A stretch of DNA of 32,450 bases from Amphimedon queenslandica (taxonomy: Eukaryota > Porifera > Demospongiae > Haplosclerida > Niphatidae). Location of the stretch: positions 190,876-223,325 of the forward strand of contig NW_003546374.1 in the NCBI RefSeq assembly GCF_000090795.2, given 5' to 3'. The notes beneath the pieces were generated by a model that was given only the letters and a program-made list of their open reading frames with translations, was not told where the DNA came from and did not search any database. The position numbers and the translations under genes are program-made. Positions within the stretch are counted from its first letter, which is position 1; each line of letters starts with the position of its first letter. Positions 1 through 10,699 of this stretch are shown one piece after another.

Positions 1-117
1 TTTCTTGGTGTTGTCGAAGTAATTGTGTAACATGTCTAGTAATACTCTGCTGGTAATATTAGACCTGTCGTCTTCCTCCTCGTTCAGTAAAAGGGCTATT
101 TGCCTTTCTTTATCCAT
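1..117 (-). CDS. First coding segment of an unrecognised gene, running off the window
   Basis: Reading leftward from the ATG at 117-115 there are 39 uninterrupted codons to the window edge, beginning MDKERQIALLLNEEEDD and continuing with a helix-like stretch (SRVLLDMLHNYF). The start is acidic and charged, with balanced composition unlike the stop-riddled sequence around it. The upstream 180 bp is less AT-rich than average and contains a near-palindromic site 34 bp before the ATG, so this may be a genuine, still active first exon. I do not recognise the family. Only the N-terminus is visible, so no function is proposed. No splice donor is seen before the edge. Confidence 0.5.
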   Translation of the reverse strand, partial: MDKERQIALLLNEEEDDRSNITSRVLLDMLHNYFDNTKK

Positions 118-150
118 ACAAGAAACTGGAACCGCTGCTTATGTTTGCCT

Positions 151-164
151 ATAACCATGGTAAC
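151..164. promoter_or_regulatory. X-box-like near-palindrome upstream of the 117 start
   Basis: The 14-mer ataaccatggtaac is nearly its own reverse complement and contains one exact RFX X-box half site (GGTAAC fits RGYAAC). The other half departs from consensus. It sits 34 bp before the minus-strand ATG at 117. Position is suggestive, but one site is weak evidence. Confidence 0.25.
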
Positions 165-416
165 TGATCGTCGCCATGACACCCCGTTTACCTCCGTTCC
201 ACGAGCTGTGTCACTCATTCCGTGCACAGTAATGGCTAGAAGATCAAATAGCCTCTTTTGCAGGAACTACATTGAGTATAGCAGTGTCTTTGGCATCAAG
301 TGATAGCTTATTGTCCCTATAATCACTTGGTGCAAAAAGCTATTTTTCGACCCAAAACGTGCAAGTTGACTTATCATCACTATACTGATAAATTTAATAC
401 TGCACCACAAAATCCA

Positions 417-435
417 TTTTGTCAATTATGGTCAC
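417..435. mobile_element. Solo end of the GTGACC MITE family
   Basis: The sequence ttttgtcaattatggtcac matches the right terminus of the MITEs at 19391, 19748 and 31541, and is followed by atat, a flank like their target duplications. No matching left end or body is visible to the left, so this is a truncated end. Confidence 0.4.
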
Positions 436-1534
436 ATATCTATATGTATAGTACCTGTATATTGAGTTGTGTCTATAGTTGTGCTACATCTTTATTGATT
501 TTGAAAAATAATTCAATGAGCCTTTACATGCAGGTACTATGCTAATAAGTGACTCACATGGCTGCACATGGAGTGTCGCAATTAACACACTTATATCATT
601 ATTGTACAGGTCAAAAGGATGGTTTATTAATTGGTATACCAGTAATAGTGGTTTGAAGTAGCCAGTAGAGGAAACAAATTCAAGGGCCTCATCTCCTTTA
701 AATGTAGAGCTCACTTCCTCATCTGAGGTGGCTCTGTTAAGCTCTAATGACTCTAAACATAGCATCTTTTTGACAAGGAACACACTTTACTTATGATCTT
801 TCCCAAAACTTCATACGGTACATCCTCCACAGAAACAGAGGAGACATTATGTGACGCACGTGTACCATGGACGAATTAATTATTGACAGAGCCATGAAAT
901 AAAGGGAATCCCATTCCAGCCAGAATTATTGAGTTTCCACACTACTTACCAAGAACACAAAGCTCTTCTTTCTGAAAAAAGTACATGTATCAATGAATTA
1001 TCAAGGTCAAGTTGGACATAAGTCATTTTTTACTGAATTTCTTTTCTCAGTCACAGTACTTTTTTATACTTCTTTGCAGATCTGTCATACTGAATAGTAA
1101 AATGTAATAAATTATTTATAATGGACAACCTAAACTTACCTCAGTTTCAGCACTGTGGCATTGCTTTCTGGAGCTACTGGTAGTTGGTTGGCTTTGAAGA
1201 AAGCCAGTTCGTTGGCTTTGAATAAAGCCAGTTGAATTGATGCTGTTGTCAGTCATGAGTATTAAGAGCTCTCTATATACACTTATTATCGACTTCCAGC
1301 ACACATTGAAGCACGTGCTTTATAATAATTATTAACAGGAAAAAATTTCTACGTGGGTGATACTGTGAACAACGAATATAATTAAAACTGAATATCATAA
1401 AAATTGTGAATATCATTAACAGGGGGACCCGCCACCTTAAGAATAAATACAGTACTGAATGTGTGAGGGTTGGGGCCATAATTGAAATTAATTAATTATT
1501 GTCAAAGAATATAATTAAGCAGTCCGAGCGGGAA
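436..1534. other. No gene recognised; AT-rich sequence
   Basis: A 99-codon minus-strand open frame (783-484) contains a plausible acidic stretch (SDEEVSSTFKGDEALEF), but I see no domain, no good splice context and no relation to neighbours. There is a short local direct repeat of the phrase gttggctttgaa with aaagccagtt (about 1187-1235). Nothing else is supported. Confidence 0.3.
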
Positions 1535-4473
1535 ATGGCTTACAAAGCTAAATTGAGAGCTGCTGCAGCAAACAAGAAGAGAAGTGTCGAATATAGAGAT
1601 GTTTTTTGCTGTTTTGGAAATAGAACATAAGTTTGCTGAACTCTTGGCACCTAAACTTAAAGCTCTACAAGACATCAATCGTCGCTCAAATCAACGGCAT
1701 CAGGACTGATCATGACACTAGGCCAGGGAAACTACTGCTGAAGGGACAGTAAACATCATCCCTGGTTCCTTAGAAGACAGACTGGGCTGCAGAGGATTAC
1801 AGCTATCAAGCACTTTGGCTAACTCAACCAAAAGAAAGAGAGAAGCAAAATTGGCAAAGAGGTTTTTTACAGATGTCAAGATGAGTGATATTGCTTCAAT
1901 AAATAAGATGCTGTGCACCATAAGTAACCTAAGGTTAGATTACTTATATTAGCTTGTTTAAGTTTAATTTTTAATTCATAATATATTTGAAATGAAAGAA
2001 AGTTGCCATTGTTAAACAAGCAGTATCTCAGCTCAACCTGCTTAGTGGCCCGCGAAATAATGCCGGAAAAGCAATAGACGAAGTAGGAGAAAGGCAAAGA
2101 CGACGCATATTAGCAGCAATCAAGGAAGCTAGTAAGAATGCACTACGGTTTTTAAACTCATTCAATGTCAATATGATGGATATCATTTTTAAAATTAAAT
2201 CAACAAATAAAGTTATAAGCCTTAACTACTGAAATCAAAGTGAGCTGATATCAAGCACCACACCACCCATTGAGTCTCATGATTCACCGAATCAATCAAT
2301 TTTTGAAAACACAGCTCAGCCAACCATGTATAGTGTTCTCTCTATTAAAATTGACGAGATTCTCTTCCTTTTAGACAGTTTCTGCATATCAGATGAATTT
2401 CATCATGAATTATCAATGTATCATTCAATTTTACCGTGATCTTAGTTGATAAATCAGACATGGAAGACTTTATCTTCAATTGTCAAAATACAATGCTTAC
2501 TCCACCCTTATTTTGGATGCTACAGAAGCTTGAAAGATTGCATGGCAGAAGTACTATCAAACATGGTAAGCACAAATATTAATAATACCGTGTAACGCTT
2601 TACTTTGGCCGAGTTTTATTTTGTCGATTGGTGGTTTGAAAGCAGAATTGCCAATATTAAAACCGCCAATCATTAATGCGCATGCTCAGTAATGCACGTG
2701 TACACAAAAATCGCCACATTAAAAATCGCCAATTACAATTTTACAGCAAAATCGCCAAAATAAAGTGCCGCCATAATAAAGCACTATATGGTATTTATTG
2801 TAACATTAACTATGTGTCTATAGCAATCTCCCATTAATTCACCATTTGTTGTCAAAATAAGTGGTGATGGTGCACCATTCCATAGATCAACGTCATATAT
2901 TTTACTTTCTTTCTCTTTCCCATAAATGGATGATACTTGACTATCTGCAACAGGTAACTAATGGGAAAATAAGGAAGAGAGAGATAGATAAAGGAGTAAG
3001 AGTGGAAATGCATATGAAAAATTCTCATTTTAATCAAACACAAAGGAAACCACACATTTGCTATTGTGTCTGGGTGTGAAGACAATACAAGATTAAGAGA
3101 TGGTTTTGCTCCAATGCTATTGGAAATCAATAACTTAATTGCTATGCCCTTACTAACACTTAATGATGAGATCCTAAATTTGTCAGTAACTCTAGGAGGT
3201 GATTATAAGGCATAATTTAAATAATTACGATGCTTGAAAATAATATTTCACTTTAGTTTTTGCTGATGGTAATGGGAATGAATGCCGCAAACTCAATTTA
3301 CTCTTGCTTCTATTGTACTGTTAAAAAAGATGAAAGGTACAAAACAAAAAATGTAAACATTCAAAGTACATGCAATTTTATGACAATACAGATCTAATCT
3401 CACACTCACACATACAATAAGAACGATAGACTCTCTTCATCAATGTGCAAGAAAAAACCATTGGTGCTAAACATCCTCCTTTACTTAACATTAGCCTAGA
3501 CTATGTAAGCTACATAAATGTTAGTGTATGTAAATTTGCTTACTTTACTAATATATTAATACAGGTGGTTATTGATGAGCTGCACATGTTACTCAGAATC
3601 TCAAATGTTTTAATTAATAATTTAGTAAAGGCAGCTGTAGCCTAAGATTCTCATGTCACAAGAAATGAAACAGCACACAGAGATAAATTATTACTGAAGA
3701 TCAAATAATGTGGGATAACCTTTAGAGTATAGTGAACTATTTGACATTGATATAGTGAAACTCACAGATATGGCAATCTAAAAATACCAAGGAATATGAA
3801 TAGACTTTTCTGAGAGGCAATGACAGAAAAAGGATGCTTCTTAAGTTGCCAGAATCAATGCCATTAGTAGTACCTGAAGAAAATGGATTAAAGATAAAGA
3901 ATTATGGATGGTACTATAATTATGTACATAATTCACACATACAACAAAGTTCTCTTTATTACTAGAATTTTAATGACATATATTATATTATGAAGACAGA
4001 GACCAACAACAAATCAAATCAAAAGTTTAGACAGAATGGTACATTAATATTATATTAAATACATCTTTGGTGTTATGACTATTCTCATAACAGGCCGTCC
4101 AATGGATCAAAGATTTTGTTGCCATAGATTTAGATGGTCATTCAATGGCCAATGTCACGCCTTATTTGTACATTATGGCTTGTCACTTACCATCACAAAT
4201 AAAGAGCCACGGAGGGATCAAATCATTCTCAGGACAAGGTCTGTACATAAACTCATCCAAAAATTAATATACAGTTAAACAATTGAAGGCGTAGAGAAAA
4301 ATAACGATGGTGCCAGGAAAAGCTATCAATCCAGTAAGCATATGGATGCCCCGAAGGAAGTCATTGCTACAGAGGCAAAATTAGAACAGCTTTCTGACAA
4401 TAAAAGATTGAAGAGAAGCTACAGGAAAAGGAACTACAGCTATTGGATGGAAGAGATACATTCAAAAATTTAA
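1535..4473 (+). pseudogene. Transposase-like gene with RAG1-core-type DDE layout (GQGVEKNND family), broken
   Basis: The gene can be followed from ATG 1535 to TAA 4471-4473. Approximate exons are 1535-1923, 2003-2565, 2824-about 2952, 3046-3209, 3257-3352, 3392-3504, 3565-3923, 4094-4238 and 4289-4473. Most junctions are in phase. Landmarks in order are a Lys/Arg-rich N-terminus, FCISDEFHHELSM, VVKISGDGA (2852-2871), EINNLI, GGDYK joined to FLLMVMGM across an intron, a CFYC zinc-type pair, VVIDELHMLLRISNVL, RKRMLLKLPESMPLVVPEENG, WIKDFV, VTPYLYIMACHLP, and FSGQGVEKNNDGARK with a basic tail ending NYSYW. I know this as a multi-copy, uncharacterised family of sponges and cnidarians. A DDE nuclease or transposase role is inferred from the order of acidic residues. 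Lesions include a frameshift near 1600, an in-frame TGA near 2230, stops near 3643 and 3707, and a poly-A frameshift near 3448. Confidence 0.75.
2588..2791. mobile_element. MITE with ~44-bp imperfect terminal inverted repeats, in an intron
   Basis: The left end (taccgtgtaacgctttactt) and the reverse complement of the right end (taccatatagtgctttatta) align over about 44 bp, flanked by TA on both sides (2586-2587 and 2792-2793). The interior holds several gattggcgg/aatcgcca-type inverted words. The element lies wholly inside the intron after exon 2 of the transposase-like gene and has no ORF. A TA target duplication would fit a Tc1/mariner-type non-autonomous element, but the ends are diverged. 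Confidence 0.6.
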
Positions 4474-4804
4474 GGAATTCATGGACAGACATCTGAAACT
4501 CAGCCATCACTCAGCCCACAATAACTATACAATAACTTGAACTTTAACAAATACATAACACAATAACAGTAGCTGTATACGCTTCTTAACTAGTCTTATC
4601 AACAATGTTTCTGTAACGTCTCTTGGAAGAGGTTTGTTAGTGGGATCATAAATCTTTGGTCAAAACCTGATGTAACTACGCATATATATATATAGCAAAT
4701 ACTACTGAATGCCCTTCTCCAAATTTGTTGTATGCAGTGAAATGACTTTCAGAAAAGTAATGTATTGGACAATCAACTCTGTTGAAGAGGCCACCCGGCT
4801 AGTG
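4474..4804. other. No gene recognised
   Basis: This holds AT-rich sequence with a short (at)n tract near 4682-4694. It may include the 3' flank of the transposase-like gene and the distal end of the chromodomain remnant on the other strand. Nothing specific is supported. Confidence 0.3.
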
Positions 4805-5403
4805 TTTTGAGACACTTCCTTTGTCCTTGAAAAAGAAGATATAGCCATGTCTAGAAAATTCTATAAATATTGACCTTTGGGCAATGATACCTCTACAAAG
4901 ATGGTTGTGAATGGCTGTACCAAAGGAGCTTGCAGCATCAAGTAAGATTGTCCTTGGAGGTTGAGGATTGTAAAATAATCTGTTAGTACAAACAAAGCCA
5001 ATAAGGTTAAAACTAATGGCAGCCCTGAGATAAATTGGTGATCTGACCTGATTGCGGTCTCTGTAATACTACTAGCTGGAGTCCATAATGATTCCTCCTT
5101 AGGATAATCTTTCCACAAGACAAGAAAATGCGTAACGCCGTAAGATAACATAGTCAGAGGCAGGCAGCCCGCTGAGGCTGCCACTGCACTGATCATCAGC
5201 TCATAGCTTACCATAATTACTCATTTCTCAATCAATCTCCCGACTTCATAGACATTGTTCTCCCAAATATATATTAAGCTACTTTTACTACAAATTTCTT
5301 TGGAATAATCTTCTGTCAAACATTCATTTAATCTCCCACAAACACCTTTTCTTTTTTGTTGCTTATTCTGGTAGCCATAATGTTTCCTTGTTGTCCTAAG
5401 CAA
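4805..5403 (-). pseudogene. Chromodomain-containing remnant
   Basis: On the minus strand, NVYEVGRLIEK (near 5225) is followed after a stop by THFLVLWKDYPKEESLW and TPASSITETAI (about 5145-5050). This is the classic chromodomain pattern: YEVE-like start, (Y/F)LVxWK(G/D)YPxEEStW, then the terminal helix. After the domain the frame shifts, and downstream words such as PQPPRTILLDAASSFG and IEFSRHGYIFFF can be read, so the parent protein was longer. The aromatic cage is partly kept: Trp of LWKDYP and the aromatic position of ESLW. Chromodomains of this type occur in Ty3/gypsy integrases and in lineage-specific nuclear proteins. No integrase core is visible beside it, so the parent class is undecided. 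Confidence 0.55.
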
Positions 5404-6072
5404 TGGTTAATGAATTGTTATAAATATAGTTAAGTAAGTAATGAATACAATTATTGAATATGAATATGATGAAAAGTGCCGTGACCAGAAGTTCCATTGT
5501 CATTTCTGGACATGCATATTAAAATTTCAAACAATTATATTAATTTGAGTTATTACTGATGTGCATGTGACATGAGCGTCATGGTCAATGAATGTGTTTT
5601 ATAGTATGGTACTAGCTGCAGTAACATAACTGCAATTGCAAAATACAAGATAGGGCCTTAAAACTCCTCACTAATATGTAATAAATATTCATGAAATACT
5701 TTTTCACATTAAAAATTTTCTTATCAAAGAAATGACAGAGTAACTTTTGCCTAAACAAATTACATTCAAAATGTTTTGCATCATAAACTAAACGTAACTA
5801 AAATTTTAAATTAAAAATCTGTTTATGATAGAACACTAAAAAAGGTCTGTGAATTTTTAAAGGATAAATTTATCAAACAAAAGAATAAAAATAAATGCAC
5901 AGTTATTGGAAATGAAGTAAGAGTAGACTTTTCAATCTAGACCAGTGTTGACTTTGCTTACCTATTGAAATGCCTATGGAGAATTGTGGTAATTTGATAT
6001 TGACTTGGTATGAAATTTGAAGTTTCATGTTCTGAAAGAAGATAGTACAAGGGGTATAGCTACATTTTCATT
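5404..6072. other. No gene recognised
   Basis: AT-rich sequence with no convincing ORF, splice-bounded exon or repeat on either strand. Confidence 0.3.
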
Positions 6073-6896
6073 TCAGATCTGTACCGATGTCTTGTATGTC
6101 CTATGGTAGTAGATATAGCTGATGCTTCTGAGGTAGACAATACTTTTGAGGCAGCACATAATAACCTCTGCAGCAAAGCAGTAGATCTGATAAAGGATGG
6201 CAGCCTCTGTGATGATTCTACCTGATGCTGTCACCATTAAGTCAGCGCCTGATTCTACCTTTGTGCGTACACCATATGAAACAGATTTTTGTGAAACCCA
6301 TGGAAGCCTAAACCGCATATTTATAGGCGAATCTGAGATATGCACTTAGTGCCCAAAATAATCATCGTGGTAAGAAACAGGATTGAACATCCTACTAGTT
6401 AATTATTTCCTTTTACCGTGGTATTTACCCTTTGCAATGATTCACCTACCCCAGTTTCACTAACAACAATATCTTGAGATTTTAACAATCCAGTCATTGT
6501 CTTGAGTCTATAACTTGGCCGAACCTATGTGGCAATGTATTTTTTTGCTACAATCAAAAGTAAAAATTAATTACCAAGATTCCATCAAAGTTTCTGATCT
6601 ATATTATTAAGTTATCTTGCCAATACAATGTTCATGTACATGTATACAACTAATACATAATGTCATACTATTTAATTAGCCTCTGAAACAGCACCATCTA
6701 AATCAGAAGTTGGTATTCTACTTGTACAATAGATTCCCTTTGCAGCACAAAACCTTACAATGCTTCTGACACTAAATCCTCTTGATCCCAGATATCTACC
6801 TTGTAAATAACTACTTAGCTGCTGGTGAGTCCGCTTTTCACCAACAATTTTGCAACGAACATACCTTTCCAGATTATCTAACTTTCTCTGTGCCAT
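6073..6896 (-). pseudogene. Integrase-family N-terminal remnant
   Basis: The minus-strand segment 6896-6672 reads a basic helix-turn-helix-like region with SYLQGRYLGSRGFSVRSI followed by RFCAAKGIY and ending in a short acidic helix before a stop. This resembles the N-terminal part of the animal 'integrase core domain' protein family, whose catalytic part is seen degenerate at 20122-21240. About 330 bp further along, YFGH-stop-VHISDSPINM recalls the YFGHKxHIDQNE block of such integrases, but the match is short and the rest of that frame does not continue it. Family assignment for 6672-6896 is moderate; the link to 6073-6345 is weak. Confidence 0.4.
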
Positions 6897-7517
6897 CAGG
6901 TACAGAAAATGGCCGCAAACCTTTCACTATAATGACATTAGTTCAAACAAGCATTTAAAATTTAAACAAAATAAGTACCAAAAAATAAATTTTATATACA
7001 TTATACACTATACAGTGAGTCTGTTGGTTCTTTGCCTGGAATTAAACACTTTAGGCTGGCCCTATATCTCTTCCTATGTGGTATTTATTGGAACTTCTGA
7101 ATGAATCATGAATTACATACCTGAATGAAGTAGAACCTTTATACACAGATTTCAGTCAGTTTAAGATCCTAAAAGCAAAGGGACGAATGAGAGATTTCAT
7201 CATGAAGAATCATTCAGAAATTAGCTATTAATTTTTTTTGGGGTGTATTATCCAATATTTCTATAGATGGAATTACAGGAATTACAGTATAAAACTAAAT
7301 TTAGATTGTTGTATTTTAAAATTTTGCAAAAACTAAAAATCTAATTGCTTTGAGATTTGAATGGCGGGAATATACAAGGACCAATAATGACTTTGCTTCA
7401 AAGGCTAATGACATCTTCATTGATAATGACATCTTCAAAGGCTTTGCTTTCTAATTTTCCCATTTGCAGGATGACTCTGTGTACTGGTCATATTGCACGA
7501 AATCATAAAAAGCATTT

Positions 7518-7577
7518 GTGACCATAATTGATAAAAGGTACCTTATGGCGGATAGGAATATTGGTCTTTATAGCCGC
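7518..7577 (+). mobile_element. Left end of a GTGACC-family MITE, truncated
   Basis: From gtgaccataattgataaaagg through ggtctttatagcc this matches the first 60 bp of the MITEs at 19391 and 19748 at nearly every base, then departs abruptly. No right end follows. The sequence immediately after is the stray RAG1-like terminal exon. Confidence 0.7.
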
Positions 7578-7580
7578 ACA

Positions 7581-7799
7581 TGCTTGAGGACCATCTTGTA
7601 CCATGGATGAAACAGTGGAGAGTAGCATTTAGGGGCTGAATCCCTTCATGCTACTTTCAATAACACTGAAAGTGCCTACACAAACATGACAAACGGTGTA
7701 GAGAGGTTAAGAGTAGTGCTCCAGAACCACCACCTGAGAGTCATGCCTACTGTGGCATCACTACAGCCACCTCTAATAAAAAAGAGGAAAAAAGACTGA
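7581..7799 (+). pseudogene. Stray terminal exon of the RAG1-like (EQGAES) family
   Basis: This is a second, opposite-orientation copy of the final exon of the gene at 27539-30834. LEDHLVPWMKQWRVAF is followed, after a frameshift that destroys the GEQ part, by GAESLHATFNNTESAY, a helical region, VVLQNHHLRVMP, and a basic C-terminus ending KKRKKD-stop at 7797-7799. The shared terminal stop and basic tail show it is homologous to the very end of the gene. No upstream exons are visible, so it is a fragment, fused directly to a MITE end on its 5' side. The Glu of GAES, the proposed catalytic position, is retained. Confidence 0.7.
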
Positions 7800-8676
7800 G
7801 AGTGAGAAGTGCCATAGTCACTCATAACATGCAAATATTTGTGACATATGCGCGTAAAATCATTGCTTAAAGTACTTTTTATCCAACATCTGTATCTGCG
7901 AGTAAAAAATTATTAGAACTCTGATCTTCCTCTTGACATCACAGGTACTCTACTTCTATCCTTTTCAATAAGAGCCTATAGTAGCAAAACTTCTTGCTTC
8001 TTACTATGGCCTGATCATCTGTGGCCCTTCATCTAACTTTAGCGCATTGTGTAAAGCCAACAGAAGGTAGTTTTGCTTCGAAGAAGGTATGTACTTGTAG
8101 GCCGTTATTTTATCTTTCTGATTAGCATGCCTTACTCATGATTTGGGAATTTTCCTTCTGATCACATGCTTTTGAAGTGTTGCATCCCTTGTTGTAAATA
8201 CGTTACCATGCAAATTTAAATATTTCTTATGACACAATATAATACCCTTTTTTGTCCAAAAATTGAGATAATAAACACCTGTGTAGTATTACATACCACG
8301 TAGAGATGCTAAATGTACTGTGACATGCACTATAAAATTTTTAACGTTTCCATGTGAACAGGTTTCAACAATATTCAACACTTGTCTTGGTCTTACCTAT
8401 GTAGGCAAAGTACATATATAGGTGGTGAAACTGGCAATTTATGGTAAGACGGTGTATAGGTTAAGTTATTTAATACAACAGGAATCTGAGAAGTAAAGCA
8501 CAATAAGTTCTGAAACAGTTAAAAAACAATTCTCTTTCATTAAAGCTACATAGCTATGGCTATGATAAGGAAGGATATAAGCAAAATGACTACATGGCAT
8601 TTTATTTGTTCTGCAAAATGATGTTTGTGACAGACAGTTTGGTATCACAGATAATTTTCAGCGAATTCACATCCGG
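7800..8676. other. No gene recognised
   Basis: AT-rich, no supported exon or repeat. A 60-codon minus-strand frame at 8648-8466 has no recognisable features. Confidence 0.3.
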
Positions 8677-9097
8677 TTAATTAATGAATTGAGAGACCTT
8701 TAGATCCATCTCCACTTCCCTGCTCCCAGCAGATACACTAGTAGAACCATGGCATAACATAATCTAGAAAAAGTAATTTATGACAAACACATACGGTGCC
8801 ATAGTTTATTTAAATAAACAACCACATTTGATGCTGGTTATTATTAGATATGTTCTGAATCATTAAACCAAGCATGTAGAAAACTAATTGACCCACATCT
8901 CTTTGTTGAGGTATTGTTGATAAGTAGACAAAATACATCAGTTAAAAAATATCATACCTCTGCCATAACAATGGTGAAGATGTGGCAGTTCATTAAGACG
9001 ACATCCGGGACAGCGTAAAGGAAGAATAAAGATAGGGACAATCAACTCACTACCATGAGTATGTGGTCCTGTGTACATGGTACAACAGCTGGCCTGA
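8677..9097 (-). CDS. Possible small two-exon Cys-rich gene or fragment
   Basis: The minus-strand segment 9097-8958 is open for 46 codons and has a clean acceptor (ggtacag) and donor (GAG|GTATGA). It reads QASCCTMYTGPHTHGS, then IFILPLRCPGCRLNELPHLHHCYGRG. A CPGC pair followed by HLHHC suggests a zinc-binding module. A second open segment, 8763-8677, has an acceptor (tttctag) and ends in TAA; joined in phase, the splice gives only a short tail (DYVMPWFY). I do not recognise the family, no start codon exon is found upstream, and this may be a gene fragment. Confidence 0.3.
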
Positions 9098-9315
9098 CTG
9101 TACCTATAACAAAATTAAAAAGTAATCCTGAAAAAAAACTGAAGCAATTATAGGGAATATCAGACTAGTGTTATGAGTATGTACCCTTGCGTATTAAAAT
9201 TATAGTTTGCTTGGTTAGAATTGTCTCATTGCTTACTTTGCTGTGGCCAAATTGTTCCATAAAAATTCTCTGTTAAAATGCATGGCAAATCTCCCAATAC
9301 CTCATATACATTGTG

Positions 9316-9744
9316 TATCATCAAGTACATAATACCTAAAGAAAGTATTGAAGAGCCCTATAGCAGACTTCTACATGAGGGCGTATTTGCTCAAAGTCAC
9401 AATCTGTGTACTCCAGTATACTTACCATATCACGTGATCCACCACGTGGCTACATTATGTGGCCCTTAGCTTTTAAAGAATTGGCAATCTCTTCCTACAC
9501 AAGAAAGGAACTTGAACAAAGGCTGGAAAGATGAACTACAATGGCAGTGCTGCTATTATGCAGGAGTTTGTGCCCCAAGCATTGCCAATTCGTGACAATG
9601 GCAACTCAATGTCTATGCAATAATTATATTCATTTATAAAGTATACTGAAGTATGCAGTTTCTGACTTTAAGCAAATACACCCTCATGAAGCAGCTTTTA
9701 TAGGGCTGTTCGATACTCTCTTTAGGTATAATGTATTTTTGATA
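9316..9744. mobile_element. Long terminal-inverted-repeat element (~430 bp)
   Basis: The block 9316-9423 and the reverse complement of 9639-9744 align over about 105 bp at roughly 75-80% identity. Shared words include aatacctaaag, gagccctata/cagccctata, catgagggcgtatttgctcaaagtcac and actccagtatact. The roughly 215-bp loop contains cacgtgatccaccacgtgg (9432-9450), itself a small palindrome. There is no coding capacity. It is best read as a foldback-type MITE. Target duplications could not be fixed. Confidence 0.65.
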
Positions 9745-9796
9745 TAAAATAGAATTTTCTAGAATGAGGAAAGAGCATGTTCAGAGAGTAGGATGA

Positions 9797-9860
9797 TTAT
9801 TTAGTGTCAGACATTAATTGGTGAGTAACTATAAGGGTTAGTGTGAGACATTATATACAT
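9797..9860 (+). repeat. Outlying monomers of the 35-bp minisatellite
   Basis: Two diverged copies (ttagtgtcagacattaattg, gtgagtaactataagggt, tagtgtgagacatta) of the unit that forms the main array at 10.7 kb, about 850 bp upstream of it. Confidence 0.6.
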
Positions 9861-10699
9861 CAAGATGACAATTATTAGCGTCTACTTATTTTAGCAATTT
9901 TTATAAAACTGAGATTTCGCAGGTACTTAATTTTAGCATTTTTATACTTGAAGAATGTAGAACAATAAGGGAGAGAGCCTAAGCAAGATATGCTGTGTTC
10001 TATTGTATGAGCAAGCAAAGCAATTTTGCATGTCTAAATACAGTAGATCATGTTGCCTTAAAACATAGACCCTATGCTGAAATTGCCTGACTTGGTAGCC
10101 ATGACATTTACTTATCTTGCTTACAGTCAGAAGCAGTCACAGAATACAAAAGAATGTCATATGCTTTGTTAACCTAGGCTACCTGCAAGAGTAGTCTTTA
10201 AACAGTAGTTTAGTCATATCTTGCTGACCATTTGCTGGAAATTAAGCTCAGACTTGCTGACAACAGCCATTTTATACATTGTGACCACAACCCTTTTCAA
10301 TGAAGAAATTAAAGTTAGGTTGTACTTAAGTTAGCAATTTCGTAAAAATCGCTAAAATTCACTAATTTAAATACCCGCAAACAATTGTCTCCTTAAGGTA
10401 GTACTAGGGCTGAAACGAAGCTTTGTTCGAAGTGCTACCATTCAAAGCTGAAAGAAGCATTGGAAGCTTTATTATTAGTAGTTATAAATAGTTAATGTGG
10501 TCAAAAGTTGAAATAGGCATTGTCTACCCAGACCACAAGTTTATATAGTGGGCTGAACTTTGACTTTGACAGAATAAGCAGAGGCGAGGTGATGATTTTT
10601 TATATACATGTACAATAAACGTTTAAAGGGTCAATTTCTTTATGTAGCTTCAAAGGTTGCAAATTCACCTGCATTCCAGCCAAGAAAATTAAATAGTGA

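Noticed and set aside
484-783. 99-codon minus-strand open frame
   Set aside because: No domain, splice context or family resemblance strong enough. A faint similarity of DEALEFVSSTGYFKPLL to segments of HECT-family proteins could not be substantiated.
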